From Herbiconiux daphne (GTDB lineage Bacteria; Actinomycetota; Actinomycetes; Actinomycetales; Microbacteriaceae), in the NCBI RefSeq assembly GCF_024979295.1, contig NZ_JANLCJ010000003.1, positions 124,001 through 188,000 on the forward strand: 64,000 nt of DNA. The letters are read 5' to 3'. Shown piece by piece: positions 26,843 through 35,173 of the stretch. The first letter of the stretch is position 1. The number at the start of each line of letters is the position of its first letter. The notes below the pieces were generated by a model. That model did not search any database and was not told the origin of the DNA. It saw only the letters and a program-made list of their open reading frames with translations. A program made the position numbers and the translations under genes.

Positions 26843-27767
26843 GGAGCAACGCGCGCACCGCGTCGACGTCGGCACTGATCTGCGCGATCAGCGGGTCGAT
26901 GCCGGTGTAGCGCACCTGACCGCGGATGCGCGACACGAACGACACGTCGACGACGTGGTCGTAGAGATCGATCTCGCGATCGAGCACGTAGGCCTCGACC
27001 TGCTTCGGCGGCACGCCCTCGAACGTCGGGTTGCTGCCCACCGAGATGGCGGCGGGGTAGCGCTGGTCGCCGTCGGTGAGCCAGCCGGCGTAGACCCCGT
27101 CGGCGGGGATGAGCCCCTCCGACTCGGGCGACAGGTTGGCGGTCGGAAAGCCGAGTTCGCGCCCCCGCGCGGCCCCGTGCACGACCATTCCGCGCACGGA
27201 GGGTGCGCGGCCGAGCAGCTCTCCCGCTCGTTCGACGTCGCCGCCGGCGAGCAGCTCGCGGATCCAGGTCGACGACACCTTGCGCGACTCGTCGGGTTTC
27301 ACCTCGGCGATCAGGTCGACGTCGAAGCCGAACTCGGTTCCGAGGGTGCGCAGCGTGTCGATCGTGCCCTCCCCCCGGGCGCCGAAGCGGAAGTCGGAAC
27401 CGACCATCACGACCTTCGTGTTGCACACGTCGTGCAGCACCTGCGACACGAACTGCCGGGGGCTCATCGACGCGAGGGCCTGATCGAACTTCACGAACAG
27501 GGCGACGTCGACCCTGGTCTGCTCGAGCAGCAGCAGCTTCTGCTCGTTGCTGACGAGCGCGTCGGGGCGCGCCGAGGGGTCGAGCTGGGCGAGCGGATGC
27601 CGGTCGAACGTGATGACGACCGACGTGAGCCCGCGGGCACGCGAGACGTCGACCAGCTCGCTGATCACGGCCCGGTGGCCGGCGTGCACGCCGTCGAACT
27701 TGCCGATCGTGACGGCCGACGGCCCGAACGGCTGGGGAACCTCGGCGAGGTCGGTGTAGGTCTTCAC
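26829..27767 (-). CDS. ribF: bifunctional riboflavin kinase/FAD synthetase
   Basis: A 312-residue enzyme making FMN and then FAD from riboflavin. The N-terminal nucleotidyltransferase domain has AVTIGKFDGVHAGHRAV and the RKVSSTWIRE-type ISSTxIR motif. The C-terminal kinase domain has GRELGFPTANL with the flavin-binding GxPTAN loop. The GTG at 27767 overlaps the preceding gene's stop (GTGA). It is linked to truB through two small membrane genes. Confidence 0.93.
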   Translation of the reverse strand: MKTYTDLAEVPQPFGPSAVTIGKFDGVHAGHRAVISELVDVSRARGLTSVVITFDRHPLAQLDPSARPDALVSNEQKLLLLEQTRVDVALFVKFDQALASMSPRQFVSQVLHDVCNTKVVMVGSDFRFGARGEGTIDTLRTLGTEFGFDVDLIAEVKPDESRKVSSTWIRELLAGGDVERAGELLGRAPSVRGMVVHGAARGRELGFPTANLSPESEGLIPADGVYAGWLTDGDQRYPAAISVGSNPTFEGVPPKQVEAYVLDREIDLYDHVVDVSFVSRIRGQVRYTGIDPLIAQISADVDAVRALLHDGA

Positions 27768-28174
27768 CTCGTGCGCCGCAACCACAGCATGCCGAGCACG
27801 GGCAGCACGAGCGGAATGAAGAGGTAGCCCATGCCGTACCACGACCACACCGAGGCCTTCGCGAACAGGTCGGGCAGGAACAGGCTCAGGGTGCCGACCG
27901 TGAGCACCCCGACGAGCTCGAACGAGATGGTCACCCAGGCGACGCGGTACCACACCGGGCCCGGCGCGATGAGGGCCACGGTGGCGACGATGTAGACCAC
28001 GGCGGCGATGGCCGAGAGCGTGTAGGCGAACGGGGCCTGGTCGAACTTCGCGATGATCTCGTAGACCGACCGGCCCGTGGCGGCGAGGGCGAGGATCGCG
28101 TAGACGACGATGAGCACCCGCCCGATTCCACGGGCGCGGGTCGGAGCGGGTTTCACAAGGGTGTCGTGTGCCAT
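27764..28174 (-). CDS. small four-helix membrane protein upstream of ribF
   Basis: A 136-residue protein with four hydrophobic helices and a positively charged N-terminus. Recognisable stretches are SVYEIIAKFDQAPFAYTLSA and WSWYGMGYLFIPL. It ends in an Arg-rich tail and overlaps ribF by 4 nt. It recurs near ribF/truB in related genomes as far as I recall, but I know no function. A TAAACT hexamer nine bases before the ATG may give it its own promoter. Confidence 0.7.
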   Translation of the reverse strand: MAHDTLVKPAPTRARGIGRVLIVVYAILALAATGRSVYEIIAKFDQAPFAYTLSAIAAVVYIVATVALIAPGPVWYRVAWVTISFELVGVLTVGTLSLFLPDLFAKASVWSWYGMGYLFIPLVLPVLGMLWLRRTR

Positions 28175-28216
28175 GGCAGTACGAGTTTATGGCACGGGCC
28201 GACGCGATCGGGCCGT

Positions 28217-28585
28217 TCAGGTTCCCTGCACGAACCAGATCACGTTCATGCGGTAGACCATCACGGCGACCGCGAGGCACACGGCGCCGAGGATGACCGT
28301 GCTCCAGCGCGAGCGCTCGATCAGCGCCCAGAACCCGCCGCCGATCGGCAGCAGCACGGCCGAGATCAGATAGATGTAGAACTCGAGCAGGCTGCCGCGG
28401 GCCTCGTTGCCGAAGGCCGGAGAGGCGATGGCCACCACGAGCTGCACGATGAGCAGCAGTTCGACCAGGGCGGTGGCGCCCATGGTGAGGTCGTTGGGCA
28501 CGCGGCCGGCGAGCCCGAGCACGACGCAGAGCAGCCCGGCGGCCACGGCCACCACGACCTGCACGATGGTGAACCATTCGATCAC
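28217..28585 (-). CDS. small four-helix membrane protein coupled to truB
   Basis: A 122-residue protein starting at GTG 28585, which overlaps the truB stop as GTGA. It has four predicted membrane helices and the segments AGRVPNDLTMGATALVELL and LEFYIYLISAVLLPIGGG. No family is recognised. Together with the next gene it forms a pair of tetraspan proteins between truB and ribF. Confidence 0.7.
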   Translation of the reverse strand: MIEWFTIVQVVVAVAAGLLCVVLGLAGRVPNDLTMGATALVELLLIVQLVVAIASPAFGNEARGSLLEFYIYLISAVLLPIGGGFWALIERSRWSTVILGAVCLAVAVMVYRMNVIWFVQGT

Positions 28586-29592
28586 GAGATTGCTCCCCCT
28601 GCCACCGTCGCATACTCGTCGGGCGGAAAATTGACGATGCTCTTGGCCGAACCCGCCACGATCTCGACCAGGCCGAGCAAGCGGCCCTCGGGCGTGATGG
28701 CGGCGACGGGGCCGGATGCCGGCCCCGCGCCGGATGCCGGGGCGCCGACCCGCTCGGCATCGACCGCGATGCGCTGCCCGTGCCCGAGGGCGATGGCTTC
28801 GGCGGTGGCGACGTCGAGCACCGGAAAGAGCCGCCGGGCGACATCCGCGGGTTCGAGAAGGGGCAGCGTCGACGGGGCGAGGTCGCCGAGTTGCTCGAGG
28901 GTGTGCGCGTCGGTCACGGCGAACGGGCCGACGCGCGTGCGGCGCAGGCTCGTGAGATGGCCGCCGACGCCGAGGGCGGCCCCGACGTCGCGCGCGATCG
29001 CCCGGATGTAGGTGCCCGACGAGCACACCACCCGAACATCGACGTCGACGAACGGCCGGCCCTCGTCGTCGGTCGCGGAGCGGGGTTCGGCGAGCAGCGC
29101 GATCTCGGAGATGGTCACGGTGCGGCCGGCGAGCACGACCTCCTCGCCCGAGCGCACCCGGGCGTAGGCGCGCTGACCGTCGACCTTGATGGCGCTCACC
29201 GAGCTCGGAACCTGCGTGATCGTGCCGCGCTGCGTGTCGAACGCGCGCTCGATGTCCGCCGGGTCGAGGGCCTCGACGGCATCCGGTGCCGCCGTCGTGG
29301 TGATCTCGCCCTCGGAGTCGTCGGTCGTGGTGGCGGCGCCGAGCCGCACGGTGGCGAGGTACTCCTTATCGAGACCGACGAGGTAGGTCAGCAGCCGGGT
29401 CGAGCTGTTGAGGCCGAGCAGCAGCAGCCCGGTCGCGAGCGGGTCGAGGGTGCCGGCGTGGCCGACCTTGCGGGTGCCGGCCAGGCGGCGGGTGCGGGCG
29501 ACCACGTCATGGCTGGTCAGGCCGCCCGACTTGTCGACCAGCAGGATGCCGCTGATCGTCGACTGCTCGCGGCGCGGAGAGGAATTCGGCAC
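28582..29592 (-). CDS. truB: tRNA pseudouridine-55 synthase
   Basis: A 336-residue enzyme that makes pseudouridine 55 in the tRNA T-loop. It has GILLVDKSGGLTSHDVV, the catalytic-Asp motif KVGHAGTLDPLATGLL, YLATVRLGAATTTDD and CSSGTYIRAIARDVG. A PUA-like C-terminal part contains a Pro/Ala/Gly insertion (ASGAGPASGP). GTG at 29592 is chosen as the start, 10 nt after the upstream stop; GTG at 29601 is also possible, and neither has a strong ribosome binding site. Confidence 0.92.
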   Translation of the reverse strand: MPNSSPRREQSTISGILLVDKSGGLTSHDVVARTRRLAGTRKVGHAGTLDPLATGLLLLGLNSSTRLLTYLVGLDKEYLATVRLGAATTTDDSEGEITTTAAPDAVEALDPADIERAFDTQRGTITQVPSSVSAIKVDGQRAYARVRSGEEVVLAGRTVTISEIALLAEPRSATDDEGRPFVDVDVRVVCSSGTYIRAIARDVGAALGVGGHLTSLRRTRVGPFAVTDAHTLEQLGDLAPSTLPLLEPADVARRLFPVLDVATAEAIALGHGQRIAVDAERVGAPASGAGPASGPVAAITPEGRLLGLVEIVAGSAKSIVNFPPDEYATVAGGAIS

Positions 29593-29602
29593 GCCTGCCA
29601 CG

Positions 29603-30217
29603 CTAACAGGAGTCGGCGAAGCTCCGGCGCGGGTGCTGCGGGTCGGCGATCTCGACGATGGCACTCGCCCCGAAGCGCGGGGAGGCCTCGGCCTGGTAGA
29701 GATCGTCGGCGCCGATCACCTCGGGCGCGAGGCCGAACCGGCTGCCCTCGAGGTAGGCGGTGAACGTGAGCTGGCCGCGCAGGCCCGGTCGCTGCAGGAA
29801 CGGGCCGTCGAGCACGAGCACGGCGTCGGCGGGCGCGGTGAGCCATTTCGACTCGCGGTCGACATCGCGAGCGGCGTCGAACGACGCGGTCTGGAACCCG
29901 GTGCTTCCGGCCATGCGGAACGGCTCGATCAGCACGCGCTTCAGCGTGGAGAGGTCGTAGCGGTCGAAGTAGTAGCCCTCGGGCGAGTGCTCACCTCGCA
30001 GCTCACGGGCCGCGCGCGGCCGCTGGAAGTCGTCGAGCGACGCCCGCACCACGGTCGAGCCCGCCCGGGTGAACGCGCGGCCGAGCTCGTCGGCGAAGGG
30101 CGCGGTGCCTTCGACACCGTCGATGCCCACGATCACGCGACCGAGCTTGTACTTGTGCCTGATCTCGCCGACCAGGGCGTCGGCGAACTCGCTCGCCGCA
30201 TCCGGAGGTTGCACCAT
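29603..30217 (-). CDS. uridine/nucleoside kinase-like protein with a degenerate P-loop
   Basis: A 204-residue protein with the uridine kinase fold pattern: the LDDFQRP substrate motif, YYFDRYD, and VLVLDGPFLQRP as Walker B. Where the Walker A should read GxDGxxGxGKT, it reads GIDGVEGTAPFADEL (about residues 31-45). The Gly-Lys pair is deleted and no Lys or Thr/Ser follows at the proper place. ATP-dependent phosphotransfer is therefore doubtful. The ATG is at leaderless distance from a TACACT hexamer. It starts the truB-ribF block and is divergent from mutY. Confidence 0.78.
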   Translation of the reverse strand: MVQPPDAASEFADALVGEIRHKYKLGRVIVGIDGVEGTAPFADELGRAFTRAGSTVVRASLDDFQRPRAARELRGEHSPEGYYFDRYDLSTLKRVLIEPFRMAGSTGFQTASFDAARDVDRESKWLTAPADAVLVLDGPFLQRPGLRGQLTFTAYLEGSRFGLAPEVIGADDLYQAEASPRFGASAIVEIADPQHPRRSFADSC

Positions 30218-30223
30218 GCTCCG

Positions 30224-30229
30224 AGTGTA
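30224..30229 (-). promoter_or_regulatory. leaderless-type -10 of the kinase-like gene
   Basis: TACACT, six bases (CGGAGC), ATG at 30217. It faces the mutY -10 at 30250-30255 in a 44-bp divergent region. Confidence 0.6.
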
Positions 30230-30249
30230 GACGCGTCGGCGGCGCCGCC

Positions 30250-30255
30250 TAGGGT
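30250..30255 (+). promoter_or_regulatory. leaderless-type -10 of mutY
   Basis: TAGGGT, six bases (GGAGGG), ATG at 30262. The GGAGGG could also act as a ribosome binding site if transcription started further upstream. Confidence 0.5.
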
Positions 30256-30261
30256 GGAGGG

Positions 30262-31155
30262 ATGCCCGCCGAGACCGACTCCGCCGCCCGGCAGTTCGCC
30301 ACCCGGGTGATCGACTGGTTCGGGGTACACGCGCGCGACCTGCCGTGGCGGCGGCCCGGCTTTCCGCCCTGGGGCACGCTGGTCAGCGAGTTCATGCTGC
30401 AGCAGACCCCGGTGGTGCGGGTCATCCCGCGTCTCGACGAGTGGCTCACGCGCTGGCCCACGCCGGCCGACCTCGCCGCGGCGCCGGCGGGCGATGCGGT
30501 GCGCGCCTGGCAGTCGCTCGGCTACCCCCGCCGCGCCCTCAATCTTCACGCCTGCGCCGTGGCGATCACCGACCGCTTCGACGGCGCCGTGCCGAACGAC
30601 GTTCCAGCGCTGCTCAGCCTGCCGGGCGTCGGCGACTACACCGCCCGCGCCGTCGCCGTGTTCGCGTTCGGCTCGCGGCATCCGGTCGTCGACACCAACG
30701 TGCGCCGGGTCATCGCCCGGGCGGTCGAGGCGCAACCGGATGCCGCAGCCCCGAACGCCCGGCACGACCTGCCTGCCATGGCGGCTCTGCTACCCGCCGA
30801 CGACGACGATGCGGCAAGGTTCAACGCCGGCATGATGGAGCTCGGCGCGCTGGTGTGCACGGCGCGCTCCCCGACGTGCGAACGCTGCCCGCTGGCCGAG
30901 GTGTGCGCCTGGCGTCAGGCGGGCTATCCTGCCACCGACGTCGCGCGCCGGCCGACGCAGAAACGCTACGAGGGGTCTGACCGGCAGGCCCGCGGCGCGA
31001 TCCTCGCGGTGTTGCGCGCCTCCGACGGCGCGGTGCCGACGCACGTGCTGGCCGAAGCCGTGCCGGATGCCGCCCAGTTCGGGCGTGCGCTGGCCGGGCT
31101 CCTCAAAGACGGCCTGGTCACCGCGACCGCCGACGACCTCTTCGCCCTCCCCTGA
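30262..31155 (+). CDS. mutY: A/G-specific adenine glycosylase
   Basis: A 297-residue DNA repair enzyme removing adenine opposite 8-oxoguanine. The catalytic Glu is in EFMLQQTPV (about Glu43). The helix-hairpin-helix GVGDYTARAV is followed by the catalytic Asp144 in VVDTNVRRV. The [4Fe-4S] ligands are C199-x6-C206-x2-C209-x5-C215. The C-terminal MutT-like 8-oxoG-recognition domain of E. coli MutY is not recognisable; about 70 residues resembling a winged helix replace it, and this shorter form is usual in actinobacteria. It converges on rbfA. Confidence 0.92.
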   Translation: MPAETDSAARQFATRVIDWFGVHARDLPWRRPGFPPWGTLVSEFMLQQTPVVRVIPRLDEWLTRWPTPADLAAAPAGDAVRAWQSLGYPRRALNLHACAVAITDRFDGAVPNDVPALLSLPGVGDYTARAVAVFAFGSRHPVVDTNVRRVIARAVEAQPDAAAPNARHDLPAMAALLPADDDDAARFNAGMMELGALVCTARSPTCERCPLAEVCAWRQAGYPATDVARRPTQKRYEGSDRQARGAILAVLRASDGAVPTHVLAEAVPDAAQFGRALAGLLKDGLVTATADDLFALP

Positions 31156-31175
31156 GGCAGGGCTCGATTCGTCCT

Positions 31176-31191
31176 GAGAGCGTCAGCTCTC
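31176..31191. terminator. hairpin between mutY and rbfA
   Basis: GAGAGC, loop GTCA, GCTCTC. It overlaps the last codons of rbfA and lies 20 bp after the mutY stop, a plausible bidirectional terminator without T-run. Confidence 0.4.
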
Positions 31192-31626
31192 GTCGTCGTC
31201 GTCGATCACCCGCGGCTTCACGTAGGGGTCTTCGTCGCCGGCGTACTGCGCCGTCTTCGCCAGACCCTCGACCTCGGCATCGCGGGCGCGGGCCTCGGCC
31301 AGCAGGCCCTCGAGCGCCTGCGCGTTCTCGGGCAGCGCGTCGGCGATGAACTCGAGCGACGGCGTGAGCCGCGCCGTGATGTTCTTGCCGACCTCGCTCC
31401 GCAGCATGCCGGTGGCCGACTTCAGAGCGGCAGCCGAATCGGCCCGCTCGCGGTCGTCGCCGTAGACGGTGTAGAAGATCGAGGCGTGCTGCAGATCTCC
31501 TGTCACCCGCACATCCGTGATCGTCACGAAACCCAGCCGCGGGTCTTTGAGACCGCGCTCGAGCGTCTTCGCCACGATCACCTTGATACGGTCCGCCATC
31601 TTGGCGGCACGAGCCGGATCAGCCAC
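31183..31626 (-). CDS. rbfA: ribosome-binding factor A
   Basis: A 147-residue KH-like protein for 30S subunit maturation. It has RIKVIVAKTLERGLKDPRLGF, VTITDVRVTGDLQHASIFYTV and the Ala-containing kink region LRSEVGKNI. A charged acidic C-terminal tail ends DDDDES. The GTG at 31626 has AGGCAGGA upstream. It follows infB after a 76-bp gap containing a strong stem-loop, so its expression may be partly separated from infB. Confidence 0.93.
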   Translation of the reverse strand: MADPARAAKMADRIKVIVAKTLERGLKDPRLGFVTITDVRVTGDLQHASIFYTVYGDDRERADSAAALKSATGMLRSEVGKNITARLTPSLEFIADALPENAQALEGLLAEARARDAEVEGLAKTAQYAGDEDPYVKPRVIDDDDES

Positions 31627-31657
31627 AGCATCCTGCCTTTCAGTCGTTCTTCACGAA

Positions 31658-31687
31658 GGAGTGGTGAGACCTCGGCCTCACCACTCC
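31658..31687 (-). terminator. 11-bp stem-loop between infB and rbfA
   Basis: GGAGTGGTGAG (31658-31668) and CTCACCACTCC (31677-31687) form a perfect stem with an 8-nt loop, beginning 15 nt after the infB stop. There is no long T-run. It may attenuate read-through into rbfA or stabilise the infB 3' end. Confidence 0.55.
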
Positions 31688-31702
31688 TCCGTCAGCCTCT
31701 CG

Positions 31703-34540
31703 CTAGACGCGGGGCTTCTCTTTCATCTCGATGGTCTCGATCTCGTCGCCGATCTGGATGTCGTTGAACTTGCCGAGACCGATACCGGCCTCGAAGTCCG
31801 TGCGCACCTCGGTGACGTCGTCTTTGAACCGGCGCAGCGACTCGATGGCGAGGTTGTCCCCCACCACGACACCCTCGCGGATGACCCGGGCCTTGGCGTT
31901 CCGCGTGATCGTTCCCGACCGCACGATGACACCCGCGATGTTTCCGAACTTCGAAGAACGGAAGATCTCGCGGATCTCGGCCACACCCGACTGCACCTCT
32001 TCGAACTCGGGCTTGAGCATGCCCTTGAGCGACGACTCGATGTCGTCGAGCGCGTTGTAGATGACCGAGTAGAACCGGATGTCGACGCCTTCACGAGCGG
32101 CGCGCTCGCGCGCCTTCGTGTCGGGCCGCACGTTGAACCCGATGATGATCGCGTTGTCGACGGTGGCCAGGTTGACGTCGCTCTCGGTGACAGCACCCAC
32201 ACCACGGTGGATGATGCGCAGCTGAACGCTGTCGTCGACCTCGATCTTGAGCAGCGACTCCTCAAGTGCCTCGACGGCACCCGAGACGTCACCCTTGATG
32301 ATGAGGTTGAGCGCCTCGACCTTGCCCTCTTCGAGAGCACGGGTGAAGTCTTCGAGCGAGATGCGCTTGCGGGCCTTGGCCAGCTGGGCGTTGCGCTCGG
32401 CGGCTTCACGCTTCTCAGCGATCTGACGCGCGGTGCGGTCCTCCTCGGTGACGAGGAAGGTGTCGCCGGCTCGGGGCACGGTCGACAGACCCTGCACCTG
32501 CACCGGACGCGACGGGGTCGCCTCGGTCACGGTCACGCCGTTCTCGTCGACCATCGCCCGCACGCGCCCATAGGCGGTGCCGGCCACGATCGCGTCTCCG
32601 ACGCGGAGCGTTCCCGACTGGATGAGCACGGTCGCCACCGCACCACGGCCCTTGTCGAGCTTGGCTTCGATCGCCACGCCGCGGGCATCCTTGTTGGGGT
32701 TGGCCCGCAGGTCGAGACCGGCGTCGGCGGTGAGGAGCACCGCGTCGAGCAGATCTTGGATGCCGATGTCGTTGCGCGCCGACACGTCGACGAACATGAC
32801 GTCTCCACCGTATTCCTCGGCCACGAGGCCGAATTCGGTGAGCTGCTGACGCACCTTCGCCGGGTTGGCGTCGGCCTTGTCGATCTTGTTCACCGCGACC
32901 ACGATCGGCACGTTGGCCGCCTGGGCGTGGTTCAGTGCCTCGATCGTCTGCGGCATGATGCCGTCGTCGGCCGCGACCACGAGGATCGCGATGTCGGTCA
33001 CCTGCGCACCACGGGCACGCATGGCGGTGAACGCCTCGTGGCCCGGCGTGTCGATGAAGGTGATCGGGCGCTCGATGCCCTCGTGCTCGGTGACGACCTG
33101 GTAGGCACCGATGTGCTGGGTGATGCCACCCGCCTCACCGGCGACGACGTTCGCGTTGCGGATCGCATCGAGAAGGCGCGTCTTACCGTGGTCGACGTGA
33201 CCCATGACGGTGACGACCGGGGGACGGATCTCCAGGTCTTCGTCGGTCTCGTCTTCCAGCTCTTGGTCGAGATCGATGTCGAAGCCCTCGAGCAGCTCGC
33301 GGTCTTCTTCTTCGGGCGAGACGACCATGATCTTGTAGCCGAGCTCTTCGCCGAGCACCTGGAAGGTGGCCTCGTCGAGCGACTCGGTCGCCGTCGCCAT
33401 CTCACCGAGGTGGAACAGCACCGTCACCAGGTTGCCCGGGCTCGCGTCGATCTTGTCGGCGAAGTCGGTGATGGAGGCACCACGACGCAGCCGCACGACG
33501 GTGTTGCCGTCGCCGCGGGGAACACTCACGCCGCCGAGCGACGGAGCTTCTCTGAGCTCGAATTCTGCTCTCTTCGTGCGCTTCGACTTGCGAGCCTTGC
33601 TCTTGCCGCCACCGCGACCGAACGCACCGGCGGTTCCACCACCGGGGCCACGGCCACGACCGCCGGCGCCGGGGCGAGGCGCGAAGCCACCGCCGCCGGG
33701 AGCGCCGCCCGGACGGAATCCGGGCGAACCCGGAGCCGGTCGCGCGCCGCCACCCTGAGCCGCACCGGGGCGGAAGCCGCCGGCACCCGCTCCGCCCGGG
33801 CGGAAGCCGCCGGGACCGCCCGGACGCGGAGCGCCGGGACGAGGAGCACCCGGGCGCGGGGCGCCGGGACGAGGAGCGCCAGGACGCGGGATGGCCGAGT
33901 TGGTTCCGCCACCGCCGGCACCGGCGCCACCGCGCTGCATGCCCTGCTGGCTCGCGAACGGGTTGTTGCCGGGGCGGGTGGCGCCGGGGCGCTGCATGCC
34001 CTGCTGGCTCGCGAACGGGTTGTTGCCCGGGCGCGGGATGCCCGGACGCGGAGCGCCGGGACGGGGGGCAGCGGTGTCAGACGAGCCGGACTCCGCGGCC
34101 GGCGCCGCCGGAGCAGCGTCGGACTTCGGAGCAGCGGGTGCCGCGGACGCAGCCGGAGCAGCCTGCGCCGCCGGGGCGGGCGCGGCCGGAGCCTTGGCGG
34201 CGGGCGCGGCGGCCGGAGCCGGAGCCGCAGCAGCCGGTGAGGCGGGAGCCGCGGCCGGAGCGCTGGGCGCGGCGGCCACGGGTGCCGCCGGAGCCGGTCG
34301 CGCTCCCGGGCGCGGACCGCTTCCGGGCGTCGCCGCCTTGGGAGCGGGCGCGGCAGAAGCACCCGTCGAGGTGGCGCCGGCCTTGATCAGGGCCTCACGC
34401 AGCCGCCGGGCGACGGGGGGTTCGATGCTCGAAGAGGGGCCCTTCACGAACTGGCCCATCTCTTTGAGGGTTGCAAGGGCGACCTTGCTGTCGACGCCGA
34501 GCTCGGCGGCGACTTCATGTACACGTGGTTTTGCAGCCAC
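31703..34540 (-). CDS. infB: translation initiation factor IF-2
   Basis: A 945-residue GTPase that brings initiator fMet-tRNA to the 30S subunit. After an IF2_N segment (about 1-55) comes a low-complexity Ala/Pro region (about 55-155). A Gly/Pro/Arg-rich linker (about 160-310) holds two copies of [13 protein letters not shown]. The G domain begins with G1 GHVDHGKT (about 447-454) and has DTPGHEAF and NKID, followed by the beta-barrel domains and the C-terminal tRNA-binding domain. The GTG at 34540 has ACAGGAGAA before it. The long linker is typical of actinobacteria. Confidence 0.96.
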   Translation of the reverse strand: MAAKPRVHEVAAELGVDSKVALATLKEMGQFVKGPSSSIEPPVARRLREALIKAGATSTGASAAPAPKAATPGSGPRPGARPAPAAPVAAAPSAPAAAPASPAAAAPAPAAAPAAKAPAAPAPAAQAAPAASAAPAAPKSDAAPAAPAAESGSSDTAAPRPGAPRPGIPRPGNNPFASQQGMQRPGATRPGNNPFASQQGMQRGGAGAGGGGTNSAIPRPGAPRPGAPRPGAPRPGAPRPGGPGGFRPGGAGAGGFRPGAAQGGGARPAPGSPGFRPGGAPGGGGFAPRPGAGGRGRGPGGGTAGAFGRGGGKSKARKSKRTKRAEFELREAPSLGGVSVPRGDGNTVVRLRRGASITDFADKIDASPGNLVTVLFHLGEMATATESLDEATFQVLGEELGYKIMVVSPEEEDRELLEGFDIDLDQELEDETDEDLEIRPPVVTVMGHVDHGKTRLLDAIRNANVVAGEAGGITQHIGAYQVVTEHEGIERPITFIDTPGHEAFTAMRARGAQVTDIAILVVAADDGIMPQTIEALNHAQAANVPIVVAVNKIDKADANPAKVRQQLTEFGLVAEEYGGDVMFVDVSARNDIGIQDLLDAVLLTADAGLDLRANPNKDARGVAIEAKLDKGRGAVATVLIQSGTLRVGDAIVAGTAYGRVRAMVDENGVTVTEATPSRPVQVQGLSTVPRAGDTFLVTEEDRTARQIAEKREAAERNAQLAKARKRISLEDFTRALEEGKVEALNLIIKGDVSGAVEALEESLLKIEVDDSVQLRIIHRGVGAVTESDVNLATVDNAIIIGFNVRPDTKARERAAREGVDIRFYSVIYNALDDIESSLKGMLKPEFEEVQSGVAEIREIFRSSKFGNIAGVIVRSGTITRNAKARVIREGVVVGDNLAIESLRRFKDDVTEVRTDFEAGIGLGKFNDIQIGDEIETIEMKEKPRV

Positions 34541-34899
34541 AATTCTCCTGTCTCGGGTCTACCCGAAACAGGCAGACCATTAGTAGCGGAGGGGTCTCAT
34601 TTCGAGCCGCTCATTAGTGCTTGTCACTCATTAGCTGGTCACTTTTTCAGTCATTCTGGCGCGAGCGCCGGGTCTGTTGAACTGATCGGGCCGTTCTCGC
34701 GGGGTGACCCTGCGAGCACGTGGATGCGCTTCGCGGCGACCTCGTGCGCACCGGTCCGGGCATCGAACTGCCGCGAACGGAGTAGGGGGCCGGGATGGGG
34801 ATGGCGATTCTCACGGGGAGACCGCCTGGCACGCACGCGGAACCCCGCACGCATTCTCATCTACTCCATAGTACACCCCGCGCCGGGCGGGCTCCGCTG
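34541..34899 (-). other. 359-bp leader region upstream of infB
   Basis: There is no convincing gene here. A TACTAT hexamer (34868-34873, minus strand) could start an infB transcript with a leader of about 320 nt. A 69-codon Arg-rich frame (34651-34860) begins seven bases after that hexamer and might be a leaderless upstream frame. Near infB there are short repeats CTCATTAG at 34610-34617 and 34627-34634 (17-bp period), with CTCAT at 34596 and CCATTAG at 34577. The gap separates infB from ylxR, which are usually closely linked. Confidence 0.5.
34868..34873 (-). promoter_or_regulatory. possible internal promoter for infB
   Basis: TACTAT on the minus strand fits TANNNT. No good -35 is found; TGACAG lies 23 bp upstream. 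If used, infB would have its own promoter independent of nusA-ylxR. Confidence 0.35.
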
Positions 34900-35151
34900 T
34901 CAGCCGACCGATTCGGCGGCCTGCAGGTCGATCGACGCGGGTGCCCGTAACGCGCGGGGGAAGGCCCTCGAGCGTTCCGCGCGGGCGGCGCACGCGGCAT
35001 CCGGGTGCAGCCACGCCCCGCGACCGGGGAGGCTCCGCCGCTCGTCGATCACGAGCCGGCCCTCGGATGCCACGAACCGCAACAGCTCGGATCGGCTGCC
35101 GCGCTTGCGGCAGCCGACGCAGGTTCGAACGGGGTCGTGCTCAGTCGCCAT
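34900..35151 (-). CDS. ylxR: YlxR family protein (DUF448), RNase P/nucleoid-associated modulator
   Basis: An 83-residue basic protein with the diagnostic RTCVGCRKRGSRSELLRFV at the N-terminus and PGRGAWLHPDAACAARAE in the middle. YlxR proteins lie between nusA and infB in most bacteria; RNA binding and RNase P modulation (RnpM) have been reported for homologues. The start lies in a 19-bp tandem duplication of the nusA 3' end: the first codons ATGGCGACTGA repeat the last bases of nusA. Confidence 0.9.
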   Translation of the reverse strand: MATEHDPVRTCVGCRKRGSRSELLRFVASEGRLVIDERRSLPGRGAWLHPDAACAARAERSRAFPRALRAPASIDLQAAESVG

Positions 35152-35173
35152 CGACGTGGTCAGTCGCCATCGA
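35136..35173. repeat. 19-bp tandem duplication spanning the nusA stop and ylxR start
   Basis: Two adjacent 19-bp copies (35136-35154 and 35155-35173) differ at one base. On the minus strand each begins TCGATGGCGACTGA. In the first-transcribed copy this encodes the last nusA codons and its TGA; in the second it supplies the ylxR ATG. Confidence 0.85.

Noticed and set aside
29603..30217. Frameshift or sequencing error in the kinase-like gene
   Set aside because: The frame is intact before and after the degenerate P-loop. Neither neighbouring frame restores a GxGKT motif, so it is an in-frame change rather than a shift.
34651..34860. 69-codon frame in the infB leader as a real gene
   Set aside because: Arg/Pro-rich composition with no family likeness. 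It is kept only as a remark in the leader region entry.
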